The notes under the pieces were generated by a model. The model worked only from the letters and a program-made list of their open reading frames with translations. It did not search any database and was not told the DNA's origin. A DNA stretch of 64,000 nucleotides from RPQJ01 sp963744735 (lineage in GTDB: Bacteria > Pseudomonadota > Gammaproteobacteria > Steroidobacterales > Steroidobacteraceae): assembly GCA_963744735.1 (NCBI GenBank), contig CAVUVH010000006.1:62001-126000 (forward strand), written 5' to 3'. The translations under genes and the position numbers were made by a program. Of this stretch, positions 1-10,057 are shown in pieces. How positions within the stretch are numbered: position 1 is the first letter of the stretch; every line of letters starts with the position of its first letter.

Positions 1-25
1 ATCGGACGAGCTGCCAGAAGTGAAT

Positions 26-77
26 AGGGGCTAGGGGATAGTCGGATGTGCGCACCTCCGACTATCCCCTAGCCCCT
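26..77. repeat. CTAG-rich long inverted repeat (hairpin), copy 1
   Basis: A perfect 21-base inverted repeat: arm 26-46 (AGGGGCTAGGGGATAGTCGG plus A) pairs with arm 57-77 around a 10-base loop. A further CCCTAGCCCC unit follows at 81-90. The element ends a few bases before the purL stop codon, and a plus-strand AAGTGA lies just to its left, so it probably sits between two converging gene ends. A related element occurs at 43012-43139. A role as a two-way transcription terminator or a dispersed mobile repeat is inference; no T-run follows the stem. Confidence 0.8.
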
Positions 78-93
78 GGTCCCTAGCCCCCTC

Positions 94-3000
94 CTACCCG
101 GCCCAGGCCCTGGCATTGCGGAACATCCGCATCCAGCCGCCGTCCTCGCCCCAGCTTTCCGGATGCCACGAGTTCTGCACGGTGCGGTAGACGCGCTCGG
201 GGTGCGGCATCAGGATCGTCACGCGGCCGTCGACGGTCGTGAGCCCGGTGATGCCCGCGGGTGAGCCGTTGGGGTTCGACGGATACGTCGCCGCAACCTC
301 GCCGTGGTTGTCGACCCAGCGCAGGCTGACCAGCCCGCTGTTGGCGCAGTCCCGTTCGGCCGCTTCGTTCCTGAACTCCGCCCTGCCCTCGCCGTGCGCC
401 ACCGCGATCGGCAGCACCGAGCCTTCCATGCCACGGAAGAAGATCGACGGCGTCGGCAGCACTTCGACCAGCCCGACGCGGCCCTCGAACTGCTCCGAAC
501 GATTGCGCACGAATCGTGGCCAGTGCGCGGCGCCGGGGATCAGCGGCTGCAGCGTGGACATCATCTGGCAGCCGTTGCAGACACCGAGCGCGAAGCTGTC
601 GGGCCGCGCAAAGAAGGCCGCGAACTGCTCGCGCAGCTCTTCGTTGAACAGGATCGACTTGGCCCAGCCTTCGCCGGCGCCGAGCACGTCGCCGTAGGAG
701 AACCCGCCGCAGGCGACCAGGCCGCGGTAACGCTCGAGTTCCGTCCGGCCAGCGATCAGGTCGGTCATGTGCACGTCGATGGGACGGAAACCCGCGCGGT
801 CGAAGGCGGCTGCCATCTCGAGCTGGCTGTTGACGCCCTGCTCGCGCAGGATCGCGATCTCGGGGCGTGCGCCACGCGCGATGTACGGCGCCGCGACGTC
901 CTCGGCCGGGTCGAAGCTCAGCGTGGCGAACAGGCCGGGATCCTTCGAGTCGAGGACCTGCTCGTGTTCTTCCCGGGCGCAGGCCGGGTTGTCGCGCAGC
1001 GCCTGCATCCGGTAACTCGTTTCCGACCAGGCGGCGCGCAGTTCGGTGCGGGTCGCGTCCAGCACGCCGGTTCCGGCGGCATCCTCGATCACGATGCGGT
1101 CGAAGGCCTCGACCGTGCCCAGCTCGTGCACCATCGCGCCGAGGCCCGCGGCAGCGAATACGGCTTGCACGTCGGCAAGGCGCGCCGCCGCCACCTGCAG
1201 CACCGCGCCGAGTTCCTCGCTGAACAGTTCGGCCACGGCCTCGGCCTGGCCGCGGGCCCGCAGCTGAGATCGTCAGGCCGCAGTGGCCGGCAAACGCCAT
1301 CTCGGCCAGCGTGGCGAACAGCCCGCCGTCGGAACGGTCGTGATACGCCAGCAGCAGCCCGCGCCGGCGCAGTTCGAGCACGCAGTCGACGAAGGCGCGC
1401 AGCCGCTGCGGATCGTCGCAATCCGGCGGCACGTCGCCGATGCGGCCGTAGACCTGCGCCAGGCACGAGGCGCCGAGGCGGTTCCTGCCCGCGCCCAGGT
1501 CGACCAGCAGCAGGCGCGTCGCGCCCTGGTCGAGCCGCAGCTGCGGCGTCAGCGTGCGGCGCACGTCCGCGACCGGGGCGAACGCGGAAACGATCAGCGA
1601 CACCGGCGACACGACCTTGCGCGGGCCGTCGTGCGCGGTCCACGCCGTCTTCATCGACAGCGAATCCTTGCCGACCGGGATGGCGATGCCGAGCGCCGGG
1701 CAGAATTCCTCGCCGACGGCGCGCACGGTGTCGTAGAGGTCCGCGTCCTCGCCCGGCTCGCCGCAGGCGGCCATCCAGTTGGCGGACAGCCGGATCTCCT
1801 CGATGCGGGCGATGTCGGCCGCCACGATGTTGGTCACTGCCTCCGCCACCGCCATGCGGCCCGAGGCCGCGGCGTCGAGCAGCGCCACCGGCGTGCGCTC
1901 ACCCATCGCCATGGCTTCGCCGCGGGTCGAGAAGTAGTCGGAGATGGTCACGGCCACGTCGCTGACCGGCACCTGCCACGGCCCCACCAGCGGGTCGCGG
2001 CTGATCATGCCGCCGACCGAGCGGTCGCCGATCGTGACCAGGAAGGTCTTGTCCGCCACCGTCGGCAGGCTCAGCACGCGCAACGCGGCCTCGCGCAGGT
2101 CGGGGACGTCGGCGGCGGTGAAGCCGTCGCCCGCGTGCGGCAGGCGCCGCACGTCGCGCGTCATCCGCGGCGGCTTGCCGAGCAGCGTCTCGAGCGGCAT
2201 GTCGACCGGGGTGTTGCCGAACAGCGGGTCGTCGACCCGCAGGCGCGCATCGTCGGTGACATCACCCACGACGGCGAACGGGCAGCGTTCGCGGTCGCAG
2301 AGTGCGCCGAACGCCGCCAGTTGCGCGGCCGCGATCACCAGCACGTAACGCTCCTGCGACTCGTTGCACCACAGCTCGAGCGGCGACATGCCCGGCTCGT
2401 CGCTCAGGATCCGGCGCAGGTCGATGCGGCCACCGGTTTCGCCGTGGTGCACCGACTCCGGGATCGCATTCGACAGGCCGCCCGCGCCCACGTCGTGGAT
2501 CAGCAGGATCGGGTTGTCGTCGCCCATCGCCCAGCAGGCGTCGATCACTTCCTGCGCGCGCCGCTGCATCTCGGGGTTGCCGCGCTGCACCGAGGCAAAA
2601 TCGAGGTCGGCCGAACTCGAGCCGGCGCCCATCGACGAGGCCGCGCCGCCGCCGAGGCCGATCAGCAGCGACGGGCCGCCGAGCACCACGATCTTCGCGC
2701 CCGGCACGACCGGCGCCTTCTCGACGTGCGCGCGGCGGATGTTGCCGAGCCCGCCGGCGATCATGATCGGCTTGTGATAGCCGCGCAGCGGCGAGCGCCC
2801 GGGCGATTCCACCCGCTGCTCGAACGTGCGGAAGTAGCCGTAGATGTTGGGGCGGCCGAACTCGTTGTTGAACGCCGCGGCGCCGATCGGGCCCTCGAGC
2901 ATGATCTGCAGCGCAGGCACGATGCGCTCGGGCTTGCCGAAATCCCGCTCCCACGGCCGCTCGTAGCCGGGTATGCGCAGGTTCGACACCGAGAAGCCGA

Positions 3001-4000
3001 CCAGGCCCGCCTTGGGCTTGGAGCCGCGGCCGGTCGCGCCTTCGTCGCGGATTTCGCCGCCCGAGCCGGTGGCGGCGCCGGGAAACGGCGAGATCGCCGT
3101 CGGGTGGTTGTGCGTTTCCACCTTCATCAGGATGTCGATCTGCTCGTCCGAGCCCTCGTACACGCCGTCGCCGGCCTGTGCGAACCAGCGCCGGCCAGGC
3201 CAGCCGGCGATCACGGCCGCATTGTCGCGATAGGCCGACAGCACGCCGTCCGGGCTGACGCGATGCGTGTTGCGGATCATGCCGAACAGCGACTTCTCGC
3301 TGCGCTCGCCGTCGACGATCCAGTCGGCATTGAAGATCTTGTGGCGGCAGTGCTCGGAATTGGCCTGCGCGAACATCATCAGCTCGACATCGGCCGGATC
3401 GCGCCGCAGCTGCTGCGTGAAGGCGTCGACCAGGTAGTCGATCTCGTCGTCCGACAGCGCCAGGCCAAGTTCCTGGTTGGCCCGCTCGAGCGCCACCCTG
3501 CCCTGCGCCAGCACCGGCACGGTGGCGAGCGGCTGCGGCGTGTGATGCGCAAACAGCCCGACCGCGGCGGCCAGCGAATCGAGCACGTTCTCGGTCATGC
3601 GGTCGTGGATCACCGCCGAGACTTCGCGCCGCTCGTCGAGCGTGAGCGGCCGCGGCGCGCTCACGTACCAGGCCACGCCGCGCTCGATGCGCAGGACGTC
3701 GGCGAGTCCGCAGACGTGCGCGATGTCCGTGGCCTTGGACGACCACGGCGACACCGTGCCGAAGCGCGGCACGACCAGCAGCAACTCACCCTGTGGAGCG
3801 CCGGCCTGCGTCGCAGGCCCGTAGTGCAGCAGGGCTTCGACGACACGGGTGGCCGCGTCCGTCAGCGGCGCCGAGGTGTCGACGAAGTGCTGGTAGCGCG
3901 TGTCGACGGCCTGGACCTGCGGCACCCGGACGCGAACGGCGGCGAGGACCTTGTCGAGGCGGAAATCGGAAAGCGCGGGTGCGCCGCTGAAGATGAGCAT
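94..4000 (-). CDS. purL: Phosphoribosylformylglycinamidine synthase (FGAM synthase), interrupted by a one-base frameshift
   Basis: Large single-chain PurL, which turns FGAR, glutamine and ATP into FGAM in step four of cytosolic purine synthesis. Corrected for the break it is about 1300 residues, the usual size in gammaproteobacteria. In order it has the N-terminal domain, linker, two PurM-like synthetase halves (motifs KVETHNHPTAISPFPGAATG and GVGKDSLSMK-type) and a C-terminal glutaminase. The glutaminase shows the nucleophile Cys in GVCNGCQMMS and the HGEGR and PHPER motifs. The frame changes near 1251 by one extra base, between GHCGLTI and AELFSEELGAV. Both sides match PurL closely and the gene is normally essential for purine prototrophy, so a sequencing error is the likely cause. 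It is the last gene before the repeat at 26-77. Confidence 0.95.
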
Positions 4001-4096
4001 GAGCGAGGGCGGCCGCCGGTCGAAAGTGAGCCGCGAATGATACCGGACGGGACCTGACCGGGCCAGCGCAGGGCGGCGTAAGGCCCTGCTGCTGCT

Positions 4097-4444
4097 CTAT
4101 TTTTCGCGCGATCCCGGGCCGCCCGGCGGCGGATAGACCGGGAACGGGAACTGCGCCACGTTGGAGCCTGCGTCGGCGCTGGAAACCTTGCTGGTGCCGG
4201 ACTTGCGCACCTCGTCGATACGGATGATCGAGTGCAGCGGCAGGTAGGTCCGCTTCACGCCCGCGAACTCGGTCTGGATCTTCTCCTCGGAGGGGTCGAC
4301 GACCACGGTCGACTTCTCGCCGAAGATCAGTTCCTCGACTTCGATGAAGCCGAACATCGAGCCATGCCCCACCTTGCGGGCATAAAGCTCGAACACCTTG
4401 CCCTGGTTGTGGAAAATGACCTTGAAAATGTGACTGGAGGCCAT
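4097..4444 (-). CDS. DUF1820 family protein
   Basis: A 115-residue protein of the DUF1820 family, which is common in gammaproteobacteria and has no assigned function. The conserved core is clear: IFHNQGKVFELYARKV near the start, GFIEVEELIFGEKSTVVVDPSEE in the middle and FAGVKRTYLPLHSIIRIDEV, followed by a proline- and glycine-rich tail (VYPPPGGPG). It has no signal peptide or membrane segment, so it is presumably cytosolic. The gene lies 96 bases upstream of purL on the same strand and has its own good promoter candidate at 4479-4507. I infer nothing about its role beyond family membership. Confidence 0.9.
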   Translation of the reverse strand: MASSHIFKVIFHNQGKVFELYARKVGHGSMFGFIEVEELIFGEKSTVVVDPSEEKIQTEFAGVKRTYLPLHSIIRIDEVRKSGTSKVSSADAGSNVAQFPFPVYPPPGGPGSREK

Positions 4445-4478
4445 GGGGCCGGCACGCCTTGCGTGTTAGGGTCGGCGC

Positions 4479-4507
4479 ATATTACAAGGGTCGCGGACCA
4501 GCGTCAG
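4479..4507 (-). promoter_or_regulatory. Candidate sigma-70 promoter of the DUF1820 gene
   Basis: On the minus strand CTGACG (4502-4507) and TAATAT (4479-4484) are separated by exactly 17 bases. The -10 match is strong and the -35 match is four of six. It lies 35 bases upstream of the DUF1820 ATG, in the gap between that gene and the diverging FHA gene. Prediction by eye only. Confidence 0.5.
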
Positions 4508-4581
4508 CGGCAGCGGGCCGACCGATGCGCCGGCCGATGAGTTAGATTGGAAGCCTCCGCGCCGCCAGTGCCCATTGCAAC

Positions 4582-6004
4582 ATGGCCATCAAACTCCGCG
4601 TCATCAGCGAACAATACCGCGACCTGGGCGACAGCCGCTCGCGCGTCTTCGGCGTCAACGGCGGCACCGTCGGCCGTGCGCCCGACAACGACTGGGTGCT
4701 GCCGGATCCGCGCCGCGTCGTGTCGGGGCACCACTTCCAGGTGCTGTTCCATGGCGGCAAGTACTGGCTGGTCGACACCAGCACCAACGGCGTCTTCGTC
4801 AACGATGCCGAAGAGCCGGCGTCCGTCGCGGGCCGCACCGAACTGCGCGACGGCGACCGCCTGCGCATGGGCGATTACGACATCCTGGTCAGCGTGGACA
4901 ACCGCATCGACTTCCTGCCCGCCGCGGGCGAGGAGCAGTCGGCCACGAAGCACATGGACTCGGACATCGGCCACAGCCTCGACCTCGACAGCCTGCTGTC
5001 GCCGCGCGATCCCGGGCGAGTCGAACTCGGGGTCGGTGGGCAACGCCTTCGGCGTCCGGCTCAACGCCGAGGCGCGCGCCAACCTGCTGGAAACCCTGCA
5101 GCGCTCCGTAGACACGCTCGGCGAGTCCGCCCCGGAGACTCCGGCGCACCTTGCGACCGGGCGGCACGATTCGGCCGTGCCATCGAGCGAACCGCCGCTG
5201 ACGTCCACGCGTACGGCGATGCCGCCGCTGCCCGCCCGCGGCGGCGCGGAGCCCGCGCCTGCCAGTCCGGACTGGGCGCTGCGCACGCGCCAGATCACCC
5301 AGGAAGAACTGGCCGACGCCCTCGCCCGGCGCAAGAGCCGGGTCGAAGCGCGCGAGCGTTCGATCCCGTTTCACCAGCAGGCGAGCACCTGGACGGACCT
5401 GCGCTCCGCGGCGCAGGCGTTCTGCCGCGGTGCCGGCATCGATCCCGCATCGCTGTCGCCGGAAGCGCTGGCCATGCTGCCGCTGGTGGCCGGCCAGCTG
5501 CTGCGCGAGGCCGTGGTCGGACTGAACGACATCGCGCAGTCACGCGGCACCGGCGTGATCGGCACGGCACTCGCCGCGGTGCCCGTGACGCCCGGCAGCA
5601 ACAGCAATCCCCTGCGCTCGTCCAGCAGCATCGAGCAGGCCTTGCAGCGGCTGTTCGAATCGCACGGACGCCTGTATGCCGGCCCGGTCGAAGCGCTGCG
5701 CGACGTGCTGCAGGACGCGCGCGACCACGAGCAGGCGCTGGCGGCAGGGATGAAGTCCGGCCTGGACGCGATGCTCGGACAGCTGGCGCCGGCCAGCGTG
5801 GCGGACCAGTTCGAGCAGGGCCGGTCGCGCACGCTGGCGCCGGGACAGGACCCGCGCCCGCGCTACTGGGAACATTATTCCGAGCTGTATCGACTGCTGG
5901 CCCAGCCGTCGGGCCCGGCCGAACTGCCGCGTCCCTTCATCGACGCGTTCGAGCAGGAATACGTGCGCGTGCGGGCCGAGCTGCGCCAGAAGCGCCCGAC
6001 CTGA
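4582..6004 (+). CDS. FHA-domain protein with type VI secretion TagH-like C-terminal domain, one frameshift
   Basis: About 473 residues once one extra base near 5015 is discounted. Residues about 20-100 form a forkhead-associated phosphothreonine-binding domain with the GRAPDNDW, VSGHHF and DTSTNGVFVN signatures. A low-complexity linker follows. The last 190 residues match the C-terminal domain of type VI secretion FHA proteins (TagH/ImpI type), with PVTPGSNSNPLRSSSSIEQA, LRDVLQDARDHEQALAAGMK and a closing WEHYSELYRLLAQP-like stretch. In characterised T6SS loci this protein takes part in threonine-phosphorylation control of assembly. No other T6SS gene is present in the window, so it is either an orphan regulator or a partner of a distant cluster. 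It diverges from the DUF1820 gene. Confidence 0.85.
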
Positions 6005-6028
6005 GCGCGGCGCAGGAGCCACCGCCCC

Positions 6029-7582
6029 GTGACCGAAACGTCCGTCATCGCCCGCCTCGGACGTTCCGGCCACCGTGAAGCGCGCCGCGCGGCCCGCTCG
6101 CAGCGCGCGGCGCTCAAGCTGCCGTACATCCGCCGCGCGCTGCCGGAGGTCGAGCTGCTGAGCAGCGAGGCGGCCGCGGTCATCGAGCACAACGCCGAGA
6201 CGATCCTCGAGGAAATCGGCATCGAGTTCCGTCGCGACCCCGAGTCCCTGCGGCTCTGGCGTGACGCCGGCGCGGACGTGAGTGGCGAGCGTGTGCGCAT
6301 TCCGCGCGGCATGGCGCGGCAGCTGCTGCGGACGGCGCCGCGCGAGTTCGAGCTGCACGCGCGCAACCCGGCCCGCTCGGTGCGGTTTGGCGGCAACGCC
6401 ACCGTGTTCTCGCCGGTCGGCGGACCGCCCTTCGTCGCCGACCTCGACCACGGTCGCCGCTACGGCACGCTCGCCGACCTGCACAACTTCATCAAGCTGG
6501 CGCAGATGGCGCCCGCGATCCACTTCAGTGGCGGCTGCATGGTCGAGCCGATGGACGTGCCGGAGGGCAAGCGTCACCTCGACGTGCAGTACGCGTTCTT
6601 CCGCTACAGCGACCAGGGCTGCGAAGGCACGCCCGAGACGCCGGGTCACGCCGCCGATGCGCTGCGCATGGCGCAACTCGTGTTCGGCGCGGACTTCGTC
6701 GACTCCCATTGCGTGCTGCTCGGCAACATCAACTCCAACTCGCCGCTGACCTTCGACGGCCGCATGCTCGGCGCACTGCGCGCCTTCGCGGCCCACGGGC
6801 AGGGAGTGATCGTGGTGCCCGCCGTGCTCGCCGGCGCGATGGGACCGGTGACGCCGGCCGGCTGCATGGCCGAGCTGCTGGCGGAAACGCTGGCCGGCAT
6901 GGCGCTGACGCAGCTGGTGCGGCCGGGTGCGCCGGTGATCATGGGCTCGTTCGTCGGCGCCATCTCCATGCGCACCGGCGCGCCCACCTTCGGCACGGCC
7001 GAGGCCACGCAGATGATCTTCGCCACGGCGCAGCTCGCGCGGCGGCTCGGCGTGCCCTGCCGCAGCGGCGGCTCGCTGTGCTCGTCGAAGATGGCCGACG
7101 CACAGGCGGCCTACGAAAGCGCGCACACGCTGCTGCCGACCCTGCTCGCGGGCGTCAACCTGGTGACGCACGCCGCCGGCTGGCTCGAGGGCGGGCTGGT
7201 CGCCAGCTACGAGAAGTTCGTCATGGATGCCGACCAGCTCGCAATGATGCAGGCGCTGGCCGGCGGCATGGACCTCTCGCCGCGCGGACAGGCGCTCGAT
7301 GCCATCCGCGAGGTAGGCCCTGGCGGGCACTTCCTCGGCTGCGCGCACACGCAGGAGAACTTCGAGGCGGCGTTTCACCAGTCGAACATCGCCGACTACT
7401 CTTCCTACGAGCAATGGTCGAGCGAGGGCCGCCTGAGCGCCGAGCAGCGCGCGAATGCGGTATGGAAACGCATGCTGGCGGAGTACGAAGACCCCGGGCT
7501 CGACCCGGCCGTGGATGAAGCGCTGCAGGCATTCATGACCGAACGCCGCGCGGTCCTCGCCGACAGCCTCGACGAGGACTGA
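6029..7582 (+). CDS. MttB-family (trimethylamine methyltransferase-like) protein, non-pyrrolysine type
   Basis: A 517-residue member of the trimethylamine methyltransferase (MttB) superfamily, with typical stretches such as NAETILEEIGIEF, FSPVGGPPFVADLD, GALRAFAAHGQG and GAPTFGTAEATQM. Start is GTG at 6029, with GCAGGAG ten bases upstream. The reading frame has no internal amber codon, so this is the form without pyrrolysine. Characterised members of that form demethylate glycine betaine, proline betaine or carnitine and pass the methyl group to a corrinoid protein. No corrinoid protein is encoded nearby. The next gene starts six bases downstream and encodes a folate-dependent demethylating enzyme, so a shared quaternary-amine pathway is likely. 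The substrate is not known. Confidence 0.85.
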   Translation: MTETSVIARLGRSGHREARRAARSQRAALKLPYIRRALPEVELLSSEAAAVIEHNAETILEEIGIEFRRDPESLRLWRDAGADVSGERVRIPRGMARQLLRTAPREFELHARNPARSVRFGGNATVFSPVGGPPFVADLDHGRRYGTLADLHNFIKLAQMAPAIHFSGGCMVEPMDVPEGKRHLDVQYAFFRYSDQGCEGTPETPGHAADALRMAQLVFGADFVDSHCVLLGNINSNSPLTFDGRMLGALRAFAAHGQGVIVVPAVLAGAMGPVTPAGCMAELLAETLAGMALTQLVRPGAPVIMGSFVGAISMRTGAPTFGTAEATQMIFATAQLARRLGVPCRSGGSLCSSKMADAQAAYESAHTLLPTLLAGVNLVTHAAGWLEGGLVASYEKFVMDADQLAMMQALAGGMDLSPRGQALDAIREVGPGGHFLGCAHTQENFEAAFHQSNIADYSSYEQWSSEGRLSAEQRANAVWKRMLAEYEDPGLDPAVDEALQAFMTERRAVLADSLDED

Positions 7583-7588
7583 CGCGGC

Positions 7589-10006
7589 ATGCAGAGTCAC
7601 TATCGCGTGGTCGTGATCGGCGGCGGCATCGTGGGTGCCAGCGTGCTGTATCACCTGGCGCGCAAGGGCTGGACGGACATCGCGCTGATCGAGCGCGCCG
7701 AACTCACGGCCGGTTCCACCTGGCACGCCGCGGCCGGCTTCCATGCGATCAACGACGACCCGCACATCGCCGCGCTGCAGGCCTACACGATCAAGCTGTA
7801 CCGGGAGATCGAGGCGGAGAGCGGCCAGAGCGTCGGCATGCACATGCCGGGCGGCTACAGCCTGGCCACGACGCCCGAGCGCTGGGAATGGCTGCAGTCC
7901 GAATACGCCGTCTACCAGACGCTCGGCATCGATGCGCGCCTGGCCACGGCGGAGGAAATCGTCGCCGCCTGCCCGATCGTCGATCCCACCGGTTTGCTCG
8001 GCGGACTGTTCGATCCGCACGAAGGCGCGGTCGATCCACACGGCACCACGCACGCCTTTGCCATCGCCGCACGCAGGCGCGGCGCGGAGGTGATCCTGCG
8101 CAACCGGGTCACCGGCCTCACGCCGCACGCCGAAGGCTGGTCGGTCGCCACCGAGCACGGCACGATCGTCGCGCAGCACGTGATCAACGCGGGCGGACTG
8201 TGGGCGCGGCGCGTGGGCCGCATGGCGGGCGTCGACCTGCCGCTGACGCCGATGCAGCACCACTACCTGATCACCGAGGACCTGCCCGAGCTGCTCGCAC
8301 GCAAGGACGAGATGCCGTGCGTGACCGACCTCGAAGGATTCACGTACCTGCAGCAGGAGCGCAAGGGCGTGATCCTGGGCGTGTACGAGCGCAACCCGCG
8401 CCACTGGAAGACCGAGGGCGCCGACTGGGACTACGGCATGGAACTGCTGCCGGAGGACATCGACCGCATCAGCCCCGAACTGCTGATCGGCTTCAGGCGC
8501 TTCCCGACGCTCGAGCGCGCCGGCATCCGCAAGTGGGTGAACGGCGCGTTCACCTTCACCCCCGACGGCAACCCACTGGTGGGCCCGGTGCCGGGCCTGC
8601 GCAACTTCTGGGCCGCCTGCGGCTGCATGGGCGGCTTTTCGCAGGGCGGCGCGATCGGCAAGGTGCTGGCGGACTGGCTGGTCGAGGGCGATCCGGGCAC
8701 CGACATCTTCGGCATGGACGTCGCGCGCTATGGCAGCTTCGCGAGCAACGACAGCTACCTGCGCGACACCACGGCGCAGTTCTACGCGCGGCGTTTCGTC
8801 ATCGCCTACCCCAACGAAGAACTGCCCGCGGGACGACCTCTCAAGACGACGCCGAGCTACGCAGCGCAGCAGGCGCTGGGTGCGCGGTTCGGCGTGGTCT
8901 GGGGCATGGAGTCCCCGCAGTACTACGCGACAGGCGAGCCGGATTTCGTCGAACCGCCGACGCTTGCGGCGCTCCGCGGCCGATCGCTTCGTCGCGGCCG
9001 AAGTGGCGGCGACACGCACCGCCGCCGGCCTGCTCGACACGGGCGTCTATGCGCGCTACGAAGTGCAGCGGCCCCGGCGCCGGGCGCTGGCTCGATCACC
9101 TGCTCGCCTCGCGCCTGCCCGAGGTGGGCCGCATCCGCCTGGCACCGATGCTGAACCCCGCCGGACGGCTGATGGGTGACCTCACCGTCACCCGGCTCGA
9201 CCCGGATCGCTACTGGCTGGTCGGCTCGTACTACCTGCAGGAGTGGCACCTGCGCTGGTTCCGCGAGCACCTGCCCGCCGAGCGGCGTGGAGATCGAGAA
9301 CCTGTCGGAGAGCTGGCTCGGCTTTTCACTCTCCGGGCCGCGCGCGCGCGAAATCCTGGCGGCACTCACGCCCGGCGACGTGTCCGATCGCGGCCTGCCG
9401 TTCATGGGCTGTGCGTCGATCGAAGTGGCGGGCCTCCCCGCCGTCGTGGCGCGCCTGTCGCTGACCGGCGAACTCGGCTACGAGATCAACGTGCCGGCCC
9501 TGCGTCAGCATGAACTGTGGCAGGCACTGATCGCGGCGGGCACGCCGCTCGGGATGCGGCCGATCGGCATGCGCGCGCAGGACAGCCTGCGTCTCGAGAA
9601 AGGCTACGGCGTCTGGTCGCTGGAATTCTCGACCTCGTGCACGCCGGCGATGGCGGGCCTCGACCGCTTCGTGGCCGCTGGCAAGGGCGACTTCATCGGA
9701 CGCGATGCGTTCGTCGCGGCGCAGGCAGCGGCTCCACCGCAGCGACTGGCGCTGCTGCAGGTCGATTCGCCCGAAGCCGACGCCACGGGCTACGAGCCGG
9801 TCTACCGCGGTGATCGTCGCATCGGCTACGTCACCTCCGGCGCGTACGGACACCACGTGCGGCAAAGCCTCGCGCTGGCTTACATCGACACCGATGCCTG
9901 CCAGACCCGCGAGCCGCTCACGGTCACGATCATCGGCCAGCCGCGACCGGCGCGGATCCTGCCCGCCCCTCCGTATGACCCTGCCGGCACACGGCTGCGT
10001 GGCTGA
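7589..10006 (+). CDS. FAD-dependent oxidoreductase fused to GcvT aminomethyltransferase (dimethylglycine/sarcosine dehydrogenase family), three frameshifts
   Basis: About 804 residues in the dimethylglycine/sarcosine dehydrogenase family. The N-terminal half is a DAO-type FAD domain: VVVIGGGIVGASVLYHLARKG binds FAD, then GSTWHAAAGFH (the region of the covalent FAD histidine in relatives) and GCMGGFSQGGAIG. The C-terminal half is a GcvT-like folate domain with GELGYEINVP, DSLRLEKGYGVW and GRDAFV. Family members remove N-methyl groups oxidatively and load the one-carbon unit on tetrahydrofolate. The frame is broken by single extra bases near 8964, 9066 and 9283, and each time the adjacent frame continues the family sequence. 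It forms a tight unit with the MttB gene upstream and the MFS gene downstream. Confidence 0.9.
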
Positions 10007-10057
10007 ACGCATGCACCGACCGCCGAGTCCCGCAACGTCCAGCCCAGGCGATGCCGC

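Noticed and set aside
6029..7582. Pyrrolysine-containing trimethylamine methyltransferase
   Set aside because: No in-frame amber codon occurs and no pyl genes are nearby, so this is the non-pyrrolysine form.
1283..9040. Very long open frames antisense to purL (1283-4057, plus) and to the FHA/MttB/FAD region (5540-9040, minus)
   Set aside because: They are the high-GC shadow of real genes: low-complexity Arg/Ala/His composition, no domains, and full overlap with strongly conserved proteins.
7589..10006. FAD/GcvT gene as a decayed pseudogene
   Set aside because: All three breaks are single extra bases and the protein is otherwise full length with intact motifs. The same error type affects essential genes throughout the window.
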